A stretch of 64,000 nucleotides of DNA from Acidimicrobiales bacterium (GTDB lineage: Bacteria > Actinomycetota > Acidimicrobiia > Acidimicrobiales > DATDAH01). The notes below the pieces were generated by a model, which worked only from the letters and a program-made list of their open reading frames with translations, did not search any database and had not been told where the DNA came from. Below are positions 15,021 to 23,977 of the stretch, piece after piece. The translations under genes were made by a program, and so were the position numbers. The stretch is from contig JAEUJM010000040.1 of the NCBI GenBank assembly GCA_016794585.1, positions 124,001-188,000 of the forward strand. Direction: 5' to 3'. The stretch's first letter is position 1. Each line of letters starts with the position of its first letter.

Positions 15021-16945
15021 GGAAGCGCGACGGTACTGCCCCGCCCGTCGCCGTGACCAGCGTCGAGCCAGGTCTGGCACATGAGCACGGGCCAGAGCCG
15101 GTAGGCGGCGTCCTCGCCGGCGAGGTGGTCCGCCCAGACGGCGTCGACCGCGCTCCGGTCGAACAGATCGTCGTCGAGGCCCGCGAGCACGTCGCTCCCC
15201 CACTCGCGCAACGGACCCCGCAGCCAGTCGCCGATGGGCACGTTGAAGCCCATCTTGGGCCGCTCGAAGAGCTCGGTCGGGACGAATTGCCCGAGCAGCC
15301 GCCGCAGGGCGAGCTTGCCCCCGTTCGGACCGAGGCGGTCGGCGGTGGGGATGCGCCACGCGACCTCGGCCACCGCGGGGTCGAGGAAGGGCGCCCGGGC
15401 CTCGAGGCTGGTCGACATCGTGGCCCGATCGACCTTCACGAGGACGTCGTCGGGCAGGAAGGTGGCGGCGTCGAGCTCCATCATCCAGTCGAGGCGGCGG
15501 TCGAAGCGGGGGTGGGCGACCCGCTCGGTGAAGGCGGTGGCCGGCAAGGTGGCGCCCCGCACGACCGCGGCGGGGTCGGCCCAGCTCGCGAGGCGGTCGA
15601 GGTGGCCCTGGTGCCAGGCCGGTCGGTCACCGGTCCCACCGGTCCCACCGATTCCGCCGGGCGGCGGCCCGGCCGGGCCACGGCCACGGCGGCGGAGCCG
15701 CTGGCGCCAGCCCTGCGAGGCGGACGCGGCGGACGCGGCCGCCTCGTCGTCGCCGTCGGAGGGCTCGTCCTCCAGGCTCCACAGGTGGTGCCAGTAGCCG
15801 CCGAAGAGCTCATCACCGCCGTCGCCGGAGAGCGCGACGGTGACGTCCCGGCGGGCGAGGCGAGAGAGCAGGACCGTGGGGATCTGGGACTGGTCGGCGA
15901 AGGGCTCGTCGTAGAGGTGACAGAGCTCGGGGATCACGGCCTGCGCCTCGGCCGGGGTGACCTCGAGCTCGGTGTGGTCGGTCCCCAGCACCTCCGCCAC
16001 GCCCCGGGCGAAGGGCGCCTCGTCGAACTGCTCGTCGGCGAAGCCGATCGTGAACGTGCGCACCGGCCCGTCATGGTGGCGGTCCATGAGCGCCACGATC
16101 AGCGAGGAGTCGATGCCGCCCGAGAGGAAGGCCCCCAGGGGCACGTCCGACACGAGCCGGCTGCGCACCGACGCGGTGAGGGCGGCGTCCAGCGCCTCGT
16201 CGGCCTCGGCCTCGGACCCGAACGGCCGTCGCCCGGCGCCTTCGGCCACGTCGGCCAGCGACCAGTAGGCCTCGATGCGCTCGCCGTCCGCCGCCGACCA
16301 CGTGTAGAGACTCGCCGGTGGCAGCTTGCGCACCCCCTCGTACACCGAGTGCGGCGCCGGGATGTAGGTGTGGCGCAACAGCAGGGCCACGGCGTCCCGG
16401 TCGATCCCGGGCCCGAACGCAGGGTCGGCCCGCAGCGCGGTCAGCTCGGAGCCGAAACGCAGCACCCCGTCGTGCCACCCGTAGTAGACGGGCTTCTCGC
16501 CGAAGCGGTCCCGGCCCAGAACCAGGCGGCGCTCGTGGGCGTCCCACGCCGCGAACCCGAACATGCCGACGGCGCGCTCGGCCGTCCGGCGCGCGCCCCA
16601 GGTGGCCAGCGCCGCCAGCAGCACCTCGGTGTCCGATCGGCCCCGGAACGACCACCCGGCGGCGGCGAGCTCGGGGCGGAGCTCCTCGGCGTTGTACAGC
16701 TCGCCGTTGTAGGCCAGCAGGTGGCGCCGGTCGGGCGACCACATCGGCTGGTGGCCCGCCGGCGAGAGGTCGACGATGGCGAGCCGGCGGTTGCCGAGGG
16801 CGACCCCCCCGGCCTCGTCCACCTCGACCCCGCCGTCGTCGGGCCCGCGGTGGCGCAAGGCGTCGGTCATGGCCGTCGCCACCCCCCGGAGGCTCTCGCC
16901 GGTCCGGGTGTGGGCCGGGTCGAGGAGCCCGGCGATGCCGCACAT
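15017..16945 (-). CDS. Asparagine synthetase (glutamine-hydrolysing)-like amidotransferase
   Basis: 642 residues starting MCGIAG at ATG 16945, with Cys2 as the glutaminase nucleophile; the frame is open further upstream, but the invariant MCGIAG fixes the start. The N-terminal class II glutaminase domain has NGELYNAEEL and SDTEVLLAA. The synthetase domain has the PP-loop S275-G-G-I-D-S and ALSGDGGDELFGGY. A Gly/Arg/Ala-rich insert lies near residues 395-450. In polysaccharide loci such homologues probably amidate uronic acids or other carboxyls instead of making asparagine. Its ATG shares one base with the upstream stop (TGATG), and it overlaps the downstream gene by 4 bp. It is one of three AsnB-like genes in the window. 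Confidence 0.92.
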   Translation of the reverse strand: MCGIAGLLDPAHTRTGESLRGVATAMTDALRHRGPDDGGVEVDEAGGVALGNRRLAIVDLSPAGHQPMWSPDRRHLLAYNGELYNAEELRPELAAAGWSFRGRSDTEVLLAALATWGARRTAERAVGMFGFAAWDAHERRLVLGRDRFGEKPVYYGWHDGVLRFGSELTALRADPAFGPGIDRDAVALLLRHTYIPAPHSVYEGVRKLPPASLYTWSAADGERIEAYWSLADVAEGAGRRPFGSEAEADEALDAALTASVRSRLVSDVPLGAFLSGGIDSSLIVALMDRHHDGPVRTFTIGFADEQFDEAPFARGVAEVLGTDHTELEVTPAEAQAVIPELCHLYDEPFADQSQIPTVLLSRLARRDVTVALSGDGGDELFGGYWHHLWSLEDEPSDGDDEAAASAASASQGWRQRLRRRGRGPAGPPPGGIGGTGGTGDRPAWHQGHLDRLASWADPAAVVRGATLPATAFTERVAHPRFDRRLDWMMELDAATFLPDDVLVKVDRATMSTSLEARAPFLDPAVAEVAWRIPTADRLGPNGGKLALRRLLGQFVPTELFERPKMGFNVPIGDWLRGPLREWGSDVLAGLDDDLFDRSAVDAVWADHLAGEDAAYRLWPVLMCQTWLDAGHGDGRGSTVALP

Positions 16946-18066
16946 CAGCTGGGCCCGGCGGTCAGGCCGCGCTCGATCTCGGCCAGGGTGGCGGGCCCGC
17001 CGACGTCGACGGTGTGGTCGCGACGGACGACCTCGGCGCCCACCGCGCCGAGTCGATCGTGCAGGGACCGGTCGACCAGCAGCTCGGCCACGTGGTCGGC
17101 CATGGCGTCGACGTCGAGGTAGGGCACCACGTACCCGCACCCCTTGGCCACCAGCTCGGCGGCGCCGCCGTTGTCGAAGGTGACGATGGGGACGCCCACG
17201 GCGCCCACCTCCATGCACACCCTGGGGAACGGGTCCTCCCGCGACGTGAGGGCGAACACGTCCATGAGCGCATAGTACGAGTAGGGGTCCGGCCGGCTCC
17301 CGAGGAAGTGGACCCGCTCGGAGAGCGAGGCGGGCACCAGCCGCCGCTCGACCCGCCAGAACGCCGGGCCGCCGGGCTCACCCCCGATCCAGACGAAGTG
17401 GACGGGCCGATCGGGGAGCCGTTCCTGCAGCGCCTTGGCCAGGCGTACGAAGAGGTCCGGGCCCTTGCGCCAGTCGGTCGTCCCCGCCGCCCCGACGACC
17501 AGCGCGTCATCGGGCAGGCCGAGCGACCGCCGCAGCGCCGCGGTGTCGGCCTCGCCGGCCGGTGCGTACCCCGAGAGATCGATGGAGCCCGGCACGACCG
17601 CGATGGCGTCCTCGGCGACGCCGTAGCGCTCGACGAGGAGGCGCCGGACGCTCCCGGACACGGCCACGAAGCGGTCGGCCTCGGCCAGCAACCGGGCCAG
17701 GACGGGCTCGTCGAGCGAGCGGCGGAACGACATGCTCAGCTCCGGCACCCGGGCGATGACGTACGGCCGGGGGGAGGGAAGGTGACTGAGGGCACCGGCG
17801 GCCAGGATCGAGTTCAGGTAGAGCACCGGGGCGGCCGGAAGGCTCGGTGCCGAGGTCGTGGGGTCGAACAGCTCCGGGGCGAGGCGGGTGGGGACCAGGG
17901 ACTCGAAGTCGGGCCGCAGCTGGCCGCCGTCCTCGCCCAGGCGGCCGGCCACCACCTCGATCTCGAGGTCGGTGTGGGACCGCAGCCAGCGCAGGACGTG
18001 CAGCAGCGACAGCGGGGCGCCGGTCCGGGTGAGCTCGTGGGTGGCGGCGACGACCCGGTCAGCCAT
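16945..18066 (-). CDS. GT4-like glycosyltransferase, array member 11
   Basis: 373 residues, the last of eleven consecutive paralogues in transcription order. The N-terminal motif is THELTRTGAPLSLLHVLRWL. The C-terminal domain has TTDWRKGPDLFVRLA (phosphate-binding Arg/Lys) and DVFALTSREDPFPRVCME, giving a D-x7-E version of the GT4 E-x7-E donor motif. It is a GT-B fold enzyme, predicted cytosolic, adding one sugar from a nucleotide donor. After the first 25 residues it departs from the array consensus (a GEDGG stretch in place of EGGPL). It overlaps member 10 by 8 bp and AsnB by 1 bp. Donor and acceptor are unknown. Confidence 0.9.
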   Translation of the reverse strand: MADRVVAATHELTRTGAPLSLLHVLRWLRSHTDLEIEVVAGRLGEDGGQLRPDFESLVPTRLAPELFDPTTSAPSLPAAPVLYLNSILAAGALSHLPSPRPYVIARVPELSMSFRRSLDEPVLARLLAEADRFVAVSGSVRRLLVERYGVAEDAIAVVPGSIDLSGYAPAGEADTAALRRSLGLPDDALVVGAAGTTDWRKGPDLFVRLAKALQERLPDRPVHFVWIGGEPGGPAFWRVERRLVPASLSERVHFLGSRPDPYSYYALMDVFALTSREDPFPRVCMEVGAVGVPIVTFDNGGAAELVAKGCGYVVPYLDVDAMADHVAELLVDRSLHDRLGAVGAEVVRRDHTVDVGGPATLAEIERGLTAGPS

Positions 18067-19279
18067 CTCGCCCCGCGCCCGCCCGCCAGCGCTCCAGGTC
18101 GGCGTGCAGCGCCGGCGCGCCGGCGTGCACGTCGAAGCGGTCGCGCACCGCGGCGGCCGCCCGCTCGCCCACCGACCGGCGCAGGTCCGCGTCTTCGATC
18201 AGCGTCACCACCCGGTCGCCCATGGCCTTGAGGTCCAGATAGGGCACGACGAAGCCACACTCTCCGTCCCCGGCGAACTCGGCCATCCCGGTGTTGTCGA
18301 AGCACACGATGGGCGTCCCCAGCAACGAGCTCTCGAGGCACACCAATGGGAACGGGTCCTCCCGAGAGGTCAAGGTGAACACGTCGAAGAGCTGGAACCA
18401 CGGGGCGGGCACCGCCTGCGGCTCGACGACGTGCACGACGTCGCCGAGACCGGCCTTGTCGAGGTCGTGGCGCATCCACCGCGTCTCCTCGGTGTCGGGC
18501 GGCGCACCCACCCAGACGAAGTGCACCGGCCGGCCGAGGTCCCGCTCGCGGAACGACTGCGCCAGCGAAAGGAAGAGGTCGGGCCCCTTCCGGGACTCGG
18601 TGACACCCATGGCCCCCACCACCGCGGCGTCCGGCGGGATGCCCAGGTCGGCCCGCAGGTCCGTGCTGGTCGCCGGCACCTTCGCGAGGAAGGCATCGAC
18701 CTCGATGAACTCGTAGTGGCGCACGACGCGCGTCGGATCGAGGCCGTGCTCGTCGACGAGGTAGTCCCGCACGAGGTCGGACGCGGCCACGACCCAGTCC
18801 GCGGTGTCGGTCAGCAGACGACGATCGGAGTCGCTGCGGGGCATGCCCAGTGCCCCCATGAGCTCGTGCACGTGGGCGATCACGAGGCGGGGGGCCGGCC
18901 CGAGCAGGTGGACCATGCGCAGGCTCACCACGCTGTTGCAGTAGACGGTGCCCACCGACCGCAGGTGGGCGAGGCGCCGTCGGGCGAGGGCGCCCCGCAC
19001 GAGCGCGGCCTGACGGTCGAGGCGGGCCGCCACCAGTGCACGCGACAGCCAGTGGTCACGGAGATCGGCCAGCACCACCGTCGGGGCCACGGCGGCGAAG
19101 TCGTCGACGAGGGGGCCGCCTTCGACCAGCACCACCTCGAAGCGGAGATCGGTGTGCTCACGCAGCCACCGCAGGAAGTAGAGGAACATGAGGGGCGCTC
19201 CGGTGCGGGAGGCCTCGTGGCCCACGAACAGCACGTCGACCGACGCGCCGCGGCCCGGCCCCGCCTGCGCCGTGCTCAC
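18059..19279 (-). CDS. GT4-like glycosyltransferase, array member 10
   Basis: 406 residues from GTG 19279 (GTGA overlap with member 9; an in-frame start at 19291 is also possible). Motifs: VGHEASRTGAPLMFLYFLRWL, VRHYEFIEVDAF, VTESRKGPDLFLSLA and FTLTSREDPFPLVCLE. It is the closest relative of member 9: the segment around the donor motif is nearly identical in protein and shares a 50-bp perfect DNA match (18264-18313). It was therefore probably produced by recent duplication or homogenised by gene conversion. The two may add the same sugar or form the same linkage. Confidence 0.92.
   Translation of the reverse strand: MSTAQAGPGRGASVDVLFVGHEASRTGAPLMFLYFLRWLREHTDLRFEVVLVEGGPLVDDFAAVAPTVVLADLRDHWLSRALVAARLDRQAALVRGALARRRLAHLRSVGTVYCNSVVSLRMVHLLGPAPRLVIAHVHELMGALGMPRSDSDRRLLTDTADWVVAASDLVRDYLVDEHGLDPTRVVRHYEFIEVDAFLAKVPATSTDLRADLGIPPDAAVVGAMGVTESRKGPDLFLSLAQSFRERDLGRPVHFVWVGAPPDTEETRWMRHDLDKAGLGDVVHVVEPQAVPAPWFQLFDVFTLTSREDPFPLVCLESSLLGTPIVCFDNTGMAEFAGDGECGFVVPYLDLKAMGDRVVTLIEDADLRRSVGERAAAAVRDRFDVHAGAPALHADLERWRAGAGRDG
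18264..18313 (+). repeat. 50-bp exact direct repeat, copy 1
   Basis: Identical to 19466-19515 and 1202 bp away from it. It lies inside array member 10 and encodes the CFDNTGMAEFAGDG region next to the donor-binding motif. Confidence 0.9.
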
Positions 19280-20481
19280 CGGGTCCGCCAACGCTCGAGG
19301 TCCCGGTGCAGCGCCGGCGCCGCGGCCTCGACGTCGAACTCGGTGCGCACCCTCGCCGCGGCCCGGGCCCCCACCGCGGCGCGCTCCTCGGCGTCGTCGA
19401 GCAGCGCCATCACGCGGTCCGCCATGGCCTCGACATCGAGGTAGTCAACCATGAAGCCGCAGTCACCGTCCCCGGCGAACTCGGCCATCCCGGTGTTGTC
19501 GAAGCACACGATGGGGGTGCCCAGCAACGAGCTCTCCAGGCACACCAGGGGGAACGGGTCCTCCCGGGAGGTGAGGGTGTAGACGTCGAAGAGCGCGAAC
19601 CAGCGCGCCGGGGTCGGCTCGGGCGGGACGAGGTGCACCCGGTCGGCCAGCCCGGCCCGCTCGATGTCCTGGACCAGCGCCACGGTCTCGTCCCCCGCGG
19701 GGTCGGCGCCGAGCCACACGAAGTGGATCTCACGGTCGTGCTCACGCCGGCGGACCAACTGGGCCAGCAGTACGAAGAGGTCCGGACCCTTGCGCCACTG
19801 CGCCACCCCGACGGCGCCGACCACGGCGGCGTCCGGCGGGATCCCGCAGGACGCCCGCACCGCGTCGACCGCCGCCGCGTCGGGCGGCGTCGCCACCATC
19901 GCGTCGACGTCGATGAACTCGTAGTGACGCACCACCCGGTCCGGGTCGACGCCCAGGCGGTCGATGACGAGGCGGCGCACGAGGTCGGAGGCGGCCACGA
20001 AGTGGTCGGTCCGGGTGGCGAGGATCTCGAGGGTGGCCTCGTCCTGCGCCCGGAACGCGCCTTCCATCTCGTGGACGTGGGTGACCACGACCTGGTCGGG
20101 CGGAGCCCCGTCGAGCAGCGGCAGGACCCGCACGCTGCTGATGCTGTTGGCGTAGACGAGCGGCGCGGCGCCCAGACCGGCGAGGGCGCGGCGCGCGGTG
20201 CGCTCGTGGAGGCGCCCGGCCAGCCCGTGCAGACCGGCCCGACGGGCCACGGACTCGAGGCGTCCGGCCGGCAGTTCGGCCAGGACGGTGGTGGGTGCCA
20301 CCGCGGCGAAGTCGGCCTCGAGGGGCCCGCCGTCCACCACCACGACCTCGAAGGTGAGGTCGGTGTGCTCGCGCAGCCACCGCAGAAAGTAGAGGAGCAT
20401 CAGCGGCGCGCCCGTGCGGGTGACGTCGTGGCCGAGGAAGAGGACGTCGACGTCCCGGCTCCCCGCAGGTGGGCGGCTCAC
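19276..20481 (-). CDS. GT4-like glycosyltransferase, array member 9
   Basis: 401 residues from GTG 20481 (GTGA overlap with member 8). Motifs: LGHDVTRTGAPLMLLYFLRWL, VVTHVHEMEGAF, VRHYEFIDVDAM, VAQWRKGPDLFVLLA and YTLTSREDPFPLVCLE. The donor-binding half is almost the same as in member 10, while the acceptor half is more diverged, which fits a duplicated enzyme that kept its sugar donor and changed its acceptor (inference). Confidence 0.92.
   Translation of the reverse strand: MSRPPAGSRDVDVLFLGHDVTRTGAPLMLLYFLRWLREHTDLTFEVVVVDGGPLEADFAAVAPTTVLAELPAGRLESVARRAGLHGLAGRLHERTARRALAGLGAAPLVYANSISSVRVLPLLDGAPPDQVVVTHVHEMEGAFRAQDEATLEILATRTDHFVAASDLVRRLVIDRLGVDPDRVVRHYEFIDVDAMVATPPDAAAVDAVRASCGIPPDAAVVGAVGVAQWRKGPDLFVLLAQLVRRREHDREIHFVWLGADPAGDETVALVQDIERAGLADRVHLVPPEPTPARWFALFDVYTLTSREDPFPLVCLESSLLGTPIVCFDNTGMAEFAGDGDCGFMVDYLDVEAMADRVMALLDDAEERAAVGARAAARVRTEFDVEAAAPALHRDLERWRTR
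19466..19515 (+). repeat. 50-bp exact direct repeat, copy 2
   Basis: Second copy of the block at 18264-18313, inside array member 9. The flanking sequence is also highly similar but has scattered, mostly synonymous changes. Confidence 0.9.
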
Positions 20482-21653
20482 CGGGACACCTCCGCCACGG
20501 CGAGTCGGACGGCGTCGAGGGCCACCGTCGTGGGGTGCAGCGCGGCCACGGTGTCGGCGGCCCGCTCCCCCGCCACCCGACGGCGGTCGGCGTCGTCGAC
20601 CAGCCCGGCGACGCCCTCGGCCATGGCCATCAGGTCGAGGTAGGGGCAGACGACCCCGGCTTCGTCGTCGCCGACGAGCGCCGCCAGCTCATGGCCCTCG
20701 AAGCACACGGCGGGGACGCCCCGGGCCATGGCCTCGAGGTACGCGCCGGGGTGGTCGGCACCCCAGCCGGCGTGCGCGACCACGTCGCACACGAGGTGGT
20801 AGCCGGGGAGCGGCTCGCCCGCGTCGACGACCGTGACGCGGTCGGTCAGACCGGCACATTCCACGTCGTGGCGCACCCACCCGTCCGAGGCGTGCTCGGG
20901 GGCCACGAACAGGAGGCGGGCGGTGGTGCCCTGGCGCCGGAGCGCGACCGCGAGGGAGGCGGCGGGCGAAGGCGGGTCGACCGCCGACGCCCCGAACGAC
21001 CCCACCACCACGTCGTCGGGGCCGAACCCGAGAGCCGACCGCAGCCGGGAGGCCTCGACCCGGGAGGCCTCGGCGCCCGTGGTCGGGGCCACCACCTCGG
21101 GGACGCGCACGACGCGTCCGGTGGCGACACGGAGCGGCCCGGTCAGCTCGGCCACCCCCGCCGCGGTGGTGACGAGGAAGCGGTCCACCCGGTCCACGAG
21201 CAGGGCGAGGTCCGCCTCCGAGAGCGGCTGGTCCAGCGGGTGCACGGACTCCGGCACCCGGCACACGATCCCCGCGTTCCCGGCCGTCGGCAGGTAGCGG
21301 AGGGCCTGAACGCAGAGCACGGTGTGGAGGTACACGGCATCGCCGGACCCCCACCCGTCGAGGCCCAGGCGCCGTGCCCGCACCCGCAGGGCGCCGGCGC
21401 GGAGGCCCACCCGGCCGAGGCCGCGCTCGACCAGGCCGGCGACGCTGCGCCCCGCGAGGTCGTCCACGACCGTGGTCGGGGCCAAGCCCGCGAACCGCTC
21501 CACGAGGGGCCCGCCCCCCTGGAGGAGCACCCGCACCTGCGGACCACCGGTGTCCGCGGCCAGGCCGTCGACGAGCGCGAGCAGGCTCCGGGTGTCCGCG
21601 GTGTCCTCGGCATCGCGGCCCACCACGAGGACGCGACCTCGGCCCGCGCTCAC
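20478..21653 (-). CDS. Diverged GT4-like glycosyltransferase, array member 8
   Basis: 391 residues from GTG 21653 (GTGA overlap with member 7). It belongs to a sub-group with members 7 and 4, sharing RARRLGLDGWGSGDAVYLHTV and ESVHPLDQPLSEADLALLV. The HxxxRTGAP N-terminal signature is absent (VVGRDAEDTADT), and the WRKG motif is replaced by SAVDPPSP. The donor motif reads ADHPGAYLE, so the first acidic residue is lost. Fold similarity is clear, but catalytic competence is doubtful. It could be a structural partner, an enzyme with a different donor, or a decaying copy. Codon usage is normal and the frame is intact. Confidence 0.82.
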   Translation of the reverse strand: MSAGRGRVLVVGRDAEDTADTRSLLALVDGLAADTGGPQVRVLLQGGGPLVERFAGLAPTTVVDDLAGRSVAGLVERGLGRVGLRAGALRVRARRLGLDGWGSGDAVYLHTVLCVQALRYLPTAGNAGIVCRVPESVHPLDQPLSEADLALLVDRVDRFLVTTAAGVAELTGPLRVATGRVVRVPEVVAPTTGAEASRVEASRLRSALGFGPDDVVVGSFGASAVDPPSPAASLAVALRRQGTTARLLFVAPEHASDGWVRHDVECAGLTDRVTVVDAGEPLPGYHLVCDVVAHAGWGADHPGAYLEAMARGVPAVCFEGHELAALVGDDEAGVVCPYLDLMAMAEGVAGLVDDADRRRVAGERAADTVAALHPTTVALDAVRLAVAEVSR

Positions 21654-22849
21654 GGCCCGGCCTCGTCGAGGCGGTCGAGCAGTCGGCGCGCCACGGGCCC
21701 CGGGCCGTGCACCGACCCTGCCGCCGCGGCCATCGCCGACCGGCGCGACGAGAGGGTGTCGTCGGCCGCCAGCAGGCGGGTGACCTGCTCGGCCACGGCC
21801 ACCACGTCGAGATACGGCGCCACGTTGCGGTCGTCGCCCAGGCGGGCGAGGTCGGCCAGGCCGTTGCCCTCGAAGCACAGCACCGGCACTCCGGACGCGG
21901 CGCGCTCGAGGTAGGCGAACGGGTAGTCGTCGACGCGGGTCAACAGCACGAGCACGTCGCAGAGGCCGAGGTACGGACCGAGGTCCTGATCGGCCGCGAC
22001 CGCGTGGGTGCCCGCCTCGAGGCCCGTCGAGCGCAGGTCGTGCCCCATCCAGAAGCCCGCCTCGGTCTCCGCCGAGCCCCAGAGGAGCTCCACCGGGCGA
22101 CCGGCCGCACGCTTCGCGAGCATCGACCACAGCAGGACGCCGAGGTCGGGGGCGTCCGCGTCGGAGGTACCGAAGGAGCCCACCACGAGCGCGTCCGGGT
22201 CGATGCCGAGCTCGGCGCGCAGGCGCTCGCGCTCGGGGGCCGGATCGGGCAGGCGCTCGTCGGCGGGGACGAAGAGCTCGGGCACCTTGTGGACGCGCTC
22301 GGCGCCGACCGCCCGATCCTCGACCAACTCGTCGCGCAGCACGCTCGTGACAGGGAGGAAGTGGTCGACCCGGCGCAGGAGAAGCGCGACGTCGGCGGCG
22401 GCCAGCGGGTGGTCGAGCGGGTGCACGTCCTCGGCGAGTCGGCACAGCACGGTCGGGATGTCGTCGGGCAGGTAGCGCAGCACCTGGACGCCGAGGACCG
22501 TGTGGAGGTAGACGGCGTCACCGGCGTGCCACTCGTCGAGGCCGAGACGCCGGGCCCGGATCCGGAACCCGGCCTTGCGGCGGCGCAGGGCGAACGCCAG
22601 GCGCTCCCGCAGCCCGTCCGGCGAGCGGGGGTCGAGCGCGGCGACGACGATGGTCGGCGCGAGCGACTCGATCTCATCGAGCAGCGGTCCACCGGCCATG
22701 AGGAGCACCCGCACGTCCCGTTCGCCGGTGGCCACGAGGGCGCGGACCAGCTCCACCAGCCCGACCGTCTCGGGTGTCCGGTCGGCCCGGTCGTGCACCA
22801 CGAGCAGGCGCGGCACCGACGATGCCCCTGCTCCCGCCGTCTCAGCCAC
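21650..22849 (-). CDS. Diverged GT4-like glycosyltransferase, array member 7
   Basis: 399 residues if begun at GTG 22849; TTG 22861 is an alternative, and neither has a good RBS. This is the only loose junction in the array (about 39 nt after member 6 upstream is counted from its own stop at 22889). It resembles member 8 through RARRLGLDEWHAGDAVYLHTV and DVHPLDHPLAAADVALLL. It lacks HxxxRTGAP (VVHDRADRTPET) and the WRKG motif (TSDADAPDLG), but it keeps a D-x7-E motif in RVDDYPFAYLE. It is probably a glycosyltransferase with a changed donor site. Confidence 0.82.
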   Translation of the reverse strand: MAETAGAGASSVPRLLVVHDRADRTPETVGLVELVRALVATGERDVRVLLMAGGPLLDEIESLAPTIVVAALDPRSPDGLRERLAFALRRRKAGFRIRARRLGLDEWHAGDAVYLHTVLGVQVLRYLPDDIPTVLCRLAEDVHPLDHPLAAADVALLLRRVDHFLPVTSVLRDELVEDRAVGAERVHKVPELFVPADERLPDPAPERERLRAELGIDPDALVVGSFGTSDADAPDLGVLLWSMLAKRAAGRPVELLWGSAETEAGFWMGHDLRSTGLEAGTHAVAADQDLGPYLGLCDVLVLLTRVDDYPFAYLERAASGVPVLCFEGNGLADLARLGDDRNVAPYLDVVAVAEQVTRLLAADDTLSSRRSAMAAAAGSVHGPGPVARRLLDRLDEAGP

Positions 22850-22888
22850 GGATCCATGCAAGCACGTGGACGGGGGTGCGCCGGTGCC

Positions 22889-23977
22889 TCACGCCGCCAG
22901 CCCCCGTTCGATCTCGGCCAGCACCAGCGGAGCGCTCACCTCGAGGGTGTGGTGCTCGCGCACGGCGCTCGCCAACCGCTCCCCCACCGCCGCCGCCTCG
23001 TCCGGGTGGTCCAGCCAGTGGAGCGTCTGGTCGGCGAGGGCGCGCACGTCGCCGTAGGGCACGACGCCGATCCCGGCGCGGGCCAGCAGCTCCTCCACCC
23101 CTCCGCTGTCGAAGGCCACGACGGGGCGTCCCAACGCGGCGGCCTCGATGGCCACCCGGGGGAACGGGTCCTCCCGGGAGGTCAGGGCGAACACGTCCAG
23201 CGCCGCCTGGAAGGGGGCCGGGTCCGGACGGTCACCGAGGAGGTGGAGGGTGCCGGTGAGACCGGCGCGGGCCACGTCGTCGGCGAAGCGGCCGAACTGC
23301 CAGGAGCGGTCGTCGCTGCCGAGCCAGAGGAAGTGGGTGTCGCCGTCGGGACGGCGGCGACGCAGCTCGACGGCGAGCTCGAGGAAGAGGTCTGCGCCCT
23401 TGCGCCAGGAGCGGCTGCCCACGGCGCCCACCAGGGGCGCGTCCGGGGGGATCCCGGCCTCGACGCGCGCCGCGGCGACGGCCGCCCCGTCCACGTCGAC
23501 GTGGCCGAGGGGGACGGCGCCGTGCACGACGGCCACCGCCGCCGCCGGCACGCCGTGACCCTCGACCAGGTGTCGCCGCACCCGGTCGGCGACGGCCACG
23601 AACCGGTCGGCCCGGGCGAGCAGTGCGGCGCGGAGGTCGTCGGGCAGGGCCTCGTCGAAGGCCAGCTCCAGCTCGGGCACGCGGGCGATGACGTACGAGC
23701 CCGGCCACGACGAGGCCAGCAGCACCCGGGCGCTGAAGCTGCTGTTGAGGAACAGGACCCGCGGCGGCGGCCCCGCGAGCACGTCGTCGAGCGTGCGCAG
23801 TCGGGCGGCGGCGGCGAACTCGTCCTCCAGCGGGCCCCCTTCGACGAGGACGACCTCGACCGCCAGGTCGGTGTGCTCACCCAGCCACCCGAGGAGCTGG
23901 ACGAGCCCGACCGGTGCCCCGGTGCGGGTGGCCTCGTGGGACACGAACACCACGTCCGCCCGCCCGCTCCCGCTCAC
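22889..23977 (-). CDS. GT4-like glycosyltransferase, array member 6
   Basis: 362 residues from GTG 23977 (GTGA overlap with member 5); the frame is open far upstream but the overlap and the N-terminal motif fix the start. Motifs: VSHEATRTGAPVGLVQLLGWL, RVPELELAFDEAL, SRSWRKGADLFLELA and FALTSREDPFPRVAIEAAALG. It is closest to member 11 in the middle region (both have VIARVPEL and a shorter acceptor half). It is a predicted cytosolic GT-B enzyme with unknown donor. Confidence 0.9.
   Translation of the reverse strand: MSGSGRADVVFVSHEATRTGAPVGLVQLLGWLGEHTDLAVEVVLVEGGPLEDEFAAAARLRTLDDVLAGPPPRVLFLNSSFSARVLLASSWPGSYVIARVPELELAFDEALPDDLRAALLARADRFVAVADRVRRHLVEGHGVPAAAVAVVHGAVPLGHVDVDGAAVAAARVEAGIPPDAPLVGAVGSRSWRKGADLFLELAVELRRRRPDGDTHFLWLGSDDRSWQFGRFADDVARAGLTGTLHLLGDRPDPAPFQAALDVFALTSREDPFPRVAIEAAALGRPVVAFDSGGVEELLARAGIGVVPYGDVRALADQTLHWLDHPDEAAAVGERLASAVREHHTLEVSAPLVLAEIERGLAA

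Noticed and set aside
15021-15359. A 113-codon extension of the PhyH-AspH fusion.
   Set aside because: It overlaps the end of AsnB in another frame and is Arg/Pro-rich without similarity. GTG 15020 with a 4-bp overlap is the better start.
15631-15650. A short tandem repeat of CGGTCCCAC inside AsnB.
   Set aside because: It only encodes a Gly-Gly-Thr repeat in a low-complexity insert; two copies are not enough to call a functional repeat.
16946-17218. A possible N-terminal extension of the AsnB-like protein upstream of ATG 16945.
   Set aside because: Class II glutaminases need the Cys exposed right after Met1; the MCGIAG start is invariant, and the extension lies over the preceding gene.
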